Source: an uncultured Pseudomonadales bacterium
GTDB taxonomy: Bacteria > Pseudomonadota > Gammaproteobacteria > Pseudomonadales > Azotimanducaceae
DNA: 64,000 nt
Reading direction: 5' to 3'
Assembly: GCA_951813295.1 (NCBI GenBank)
Contig: CATOTI010000002.1
Coordinates: 2,986,522-3,050,521 of the forward strand
Made by a program: the position numbers and the translations under genes. The notes beneath the pieces were generated by a model. The model had not been told where the DNA came from. It worked only from the letters and a program-made list of their open reading frames with translations, and made no database searches. Of this stretch, positions 60,177 to 64,000 are shown piece by piece (position 1 is the first letter of the stretch; the number at the start of each line of letters is the position of its first letter).

Positions 60177-60755
60177 TCAGTCGGCCCGCATGCTCTCTTT
60201 GAAGTGGATTCGGCACAACGAGACATACTGGTCGTTGCCGCCGATCTGAATCTGCGTGCCCGAACTCACGGTCTGGCCCTGCTCGTCGACACGAACCACC
60301 ATGATGGCTTTGCGCCCGCAATGGCAGGTGGTCTTGATCTCCTTGAGTTCGTCCGCCCAGGCAAGCAGGTGCCGGCTGCCCTCGAAGAGTTCTCCTAGGA
60401 AGTCTGTCCGAAGGCCATAGGCGAGAACCGGAATGGAATGGCGGTCGACGATGTCGCTGAGTTGCTGAACCTGCTCCCTCGTCAGGAATTGCGCCTCATC
60501 GAGCAACACACAGTTGAGCGGGCCTTCCTCGAGCCGCTGTTTAAAAATGTGCAGCAGGTTGTCGTCGGTCTTGAAGTTCGTCGCTTCGGCGGTCAGGCCA
60601 ATACGCGAGCGAATAACCTCACCCTCGCGGTCATCGAGCGCGGGTTTCAGCAGCAATGTCTGCATGCCGCGTTCGCGATAGTTGTAGTTAGACTGCAGCA
60701 GCGTTGTCGTTTTCCCGGCGTTCATCGCCGAGTAGTAGAAGTACAGTTTGGCCAC
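60177..60755 (-). CDS. tdk: Thymidine kinase, type II
   Basis: A 192-residue kinase that phosphorylates thymidine in salvage. The P-loop is in [15 protein letters not shown] (about residues 8-20), the catalytic base region is [10 protein letters not shown], lid residues are in [15 protein letters not shown], and a zinc site is formed by Cys in TCHCGRKA plus one in SLCRIHF near the end. It is the standard 190-residue form of gammaproteobacteria. ATG start; nothing else in an operon. Confidence 0.96.
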   Translation of the reverse strand: MAKLYFYYSAMNAGKTTTLLQSNYNYRERGMQTLLLKPALDDREGEVIRSRIGLTAEATNFKTDDNLLHIFKQRLEEGPLNCVLLDEAQFLTREQVQQLSDIVDRHSIPVLAYGLRTDFLGELFEGSRHLLAWADELKEIKTTCHCGRKAIMVVRVDEQGQTVSSGTQIQIGGNDQYVSLCRIHFKESMRAD

Positions 60756-61066
60756 TGCCGTCCGTTCCGCGGGTCCCTGTCACCATAGTATCGCGACCTC
60801 GGCAAGGTCCTAGCCGCTGTCGAGCTCCACTCCGACGGTCGAACTACGTTCGCTGGCCAGACGAGCTTCCCATAGCGGTAGAAAATCTCGCGCGGTGTCC
60901 GATGCAGACTGTTGTTCGTTTTCGACGGGATGAGGGCGAGGTCATCTCAACCGAGAACGCCCTACTAACCTTGGACGGAGCGTTCGGAGTCGAGGGCTCG
61001 GAAGACGGCTTGGCCGAAGCACTGCTCATGTAGGATCGCGTTTACAGAAGCCAGACTCGGTGAAGA
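60756..61066. other. Gap between tdk and the split gene
   Basis: No gene is convincing. One frame from 60903 to 61033 has a 43-codon run (MQTVVRFRRDEGEVISTENA at its start) that looks coding in composition and ends at TAG. It may be a degenerate gene end. The frame of the following split gene is closed by a TGA at 61061-61063. Confidence 0.4.
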
Positions 61067-61143
61067 GTGAGAAGCCTCTACGTAGACGATTTTGATGAGA
61101 TCAATGCCGACGACGGTCGCCTTGAGGAGCTGTGGAGCTTTTG
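61067..61143 (+). pseudogene. 5' part of a TIM-barrel-like gene split by the IS21 element
   Basis: From GTG 61067 the frame reads RSLYVDDFDEINADDGRLEE and LWSF, then runs into the IS21 left end. With the 4-base duplication counted once it joins at 63147 to CKANAIQQLNLYDLYTIL without a break. The beginning of the gene may be lost, since a TGA lies just upstream in frame. See the right-hand part for the family. Confidence 0.6.
61140..61143. repeat. Left copy of IS21 target duplication (TTTG)
   Basis: TTTG here and at 63143-63146 directly flank the element. Four-base duplications are typical of IS21-family insertion. Confidence 0.8.
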
Positions 61144-61232
61144 TGTCACCGGCACTGCGAAACTGACCCCCTAGCGGCAAGATAAAAGTGACCCCCTGTA
61201 GGGTGCGCGCCTTCGGATAGAAGGGGCGCTGG

Positions 61233-63045
<1,813 letters not shown>

Positions 63046-63142
63046 CACAGGGTCAGGCGGCGCTTTCATCAACGGTCCAGGGGGTCACATTTATCTTGCC
63101 GATTCCGATCCCAAAGGGGTCAGTCTTATGTTGCCGTTGACA

Positions 63143-63146
63143 TTTG
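63143..63146. repeat. Right copy of IS21 target duplication (TTTG)
   Basis: Matches TTTG at 61140-61143. Confidence 0.8.
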
Positions 63147-63867
63147 CAAAGCGAACGCGATTCAGCAGCTCAATCTTTACGACCTGTACACCATCCTCAG
63201 CGCCAAAGGTCCTAGTCGGGCGATGGCTCTTTTGCGAAAGCGGGGGAATCTTACAGATCAACGCTGCGTACGGTGGGCGGGAGGAACTCGACGCCATCAT
63301 TGACTACCAAGAATCGACGTCACCGGACCACGAACAGAAGTTCGATGGCGTGATTTCGGAACTTGAGTGGTGGAGGACAGGTTCCAACCAACTGCCCTGG
63401 GCGACCTGCAAGGACCTCATAAAGCGAGCGTACAAGAAACTGCCAGACATCCAGCGGTGGGTGTACATCGGCCAACCGACGGTCAAACAGATTGCATGGC
63501 TGGTCGAGCACGTAACTCACATGGCGATCCATACCTACGTCAAGAACCCGGAGTACGTGTTCAATGCCGCTATCGGTGCTGAGGCGGGTCATGCGCGACG
63601 TGTCGAGAGCCTGACTCGAAAGAATGGGTCGGAGTTCCGTATAGCCTGATCTACAGCGCTGAGAGACGGTACATGGGGCCTTGGTTCCAAGAGTTCACGA
63701 GCCTAGCGCTAGCAGAATCGATTTACCTGACAACGTTGGGAACGGTACAAGCGCCACCGGAGATACCGCGTCCGATCGGGACGACCTACTTTGCGTACAA
63801 CCAGCTGCGACACGATATGTACGTTTGTGGAAGGTGGCAGGAGTCTTGGATGATGCCGCGGGAATAA
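63147..63867 (+). pseudogene. 3' part of a TIM-barrel-like gene, two frameshifts
   Basis: The part right of IS21. In the first frame: NAIQQLNLYDLYTILSAKG. A G5 run at about 63240-63245 shifts the frame; then GILQINAAYGG and FDGVISELEWWRTGS follow. Near 63637 another one-base shift joins to PYSLIYSAERRYMGPWFQEF and the end at 63867. Mended, about 265 residues remain. The alternating strand-helix pattern and YVDDF, NLYDL, INAAYG, ELEWW motifs resemble TIM-barrel proteins of unknown function seen in secreted proteins, some glycoside-hydrolase-like. No catalytic assignment is made. Confidence 0.55.
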
Positions 63868-64000
63868 GGGGTGCAAATCTGCGTCCTGGCACGGGAATCT
63901 GGGCCTTGTCAGATAGTGAAAGAAGTACCAGAACCAAATCAGCGCTCCAACTTATTGTTTTATCGAGGGCCTCGCCCGGATTCGCGACATCGAAATCGGT
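63868..64000. other. Right edge of window
   Basis: The last 133 bases are less GC-rich than average and hold no complete gene. A frame on either strand may continue beyond the edge; nothing is recognised. Confidence 0.4.

Overview
The window looks like a GC-rich (about 60% by eye) gammaproteobacterial chromosome segment, probably from an aerobic, heterotrophic, little-studied lineage. The clues are the holB/PilZ end, a gacA-type regulator followed by uvrC and pgsA, a TonB2/TtpC-type energy-transduction operon with DUF3450, a phoBR-pst cluster, and many single genes for peptide, acyl-CoA and hydantoin-type catabolism. No tRNA or rRNA gene and no CRISPR array was found. The species cannot be named from the sequence alone.

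Layout. 1-7.5 kb: 3' end of holB, a PilZ protein, a pair of overlapping proline-peptide hydrolases (S9 dipeptidyl peptidase and M24 Xaa-Pro dipeptidase), an exported amidohydrolase and a secreted protein of unknown role. 7.7-11.7 kb: a three-subunit molybdenum hydroxylase (FAD, 2Fe-2S and Mo subunits) closed by a clear terminator, then a MoaD/ThiS-like small protein. 11.7-22.7 kb: a phosphate island with a PiT-like permease, a ribokinase-like PfkB kinase, and a minus-strand series phoB-phoR-pstS-pstC-pstA-pstB-phoU-HAD phosphatase with a good Pho box ahead of phoB. 22.8-23.8 kb: dienelactone hydrolase and a small basic secreted protein. 23.8-29.5 kb: a structured leader followed by DUF3450-TtpC/ExbB-ExbB-ExbD-TonB-TPR, which should move proton-motive force to TonB-dependent receptors. 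29.5-32.3 kb: riboflavin synthase, PyrF and glutaryl-CoA dehydrogenase.

32.3-38.1 kb: a membrane-anchored PEGA/sulfatase-modifying-factor-like protein, a GacA/UvrY-like regulator whose phosphoacceptor Asp is Glu, a family 5 uracil-DNA glycosylase, uvrC and pgsA. 38.1-46.9 kb: a double-hotdog dehydratase, a Rieske protein with a large unassigned helical region, a variant PRPP synthase, a CHY zinc finger protein, hydantoinase/oxoprolinase A and B subunits, and an AlkD-like protein. 47-53 kb: single genes (glyoxalase-fold protein, PhyH dioxygenase with a degenerate Nudix-like tail, SET-domain protein, MFS transporter, DUF3291, SYLF) and a frameshifted crotonase.

53.4-64 kb is the decaying, mobile part: an IS256-family element without a visible target duplication beside a frameshifted small gene, a beta-lactamase-fold hydrolase pair, two small membrane proteins, an OmpA-type protein, a short mscS-like remnant, tdk, and an IS21-family element with a 4-bp target duplication that splits a TIM-barrel-like gene. 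Six frameshifts in 52.5-63.9 kb can each be repaired by changing one homopolymer by one base. That fits indel errors in the assembly at least as well as true gene decay, so these pseudogene calls should be read with that in mind.
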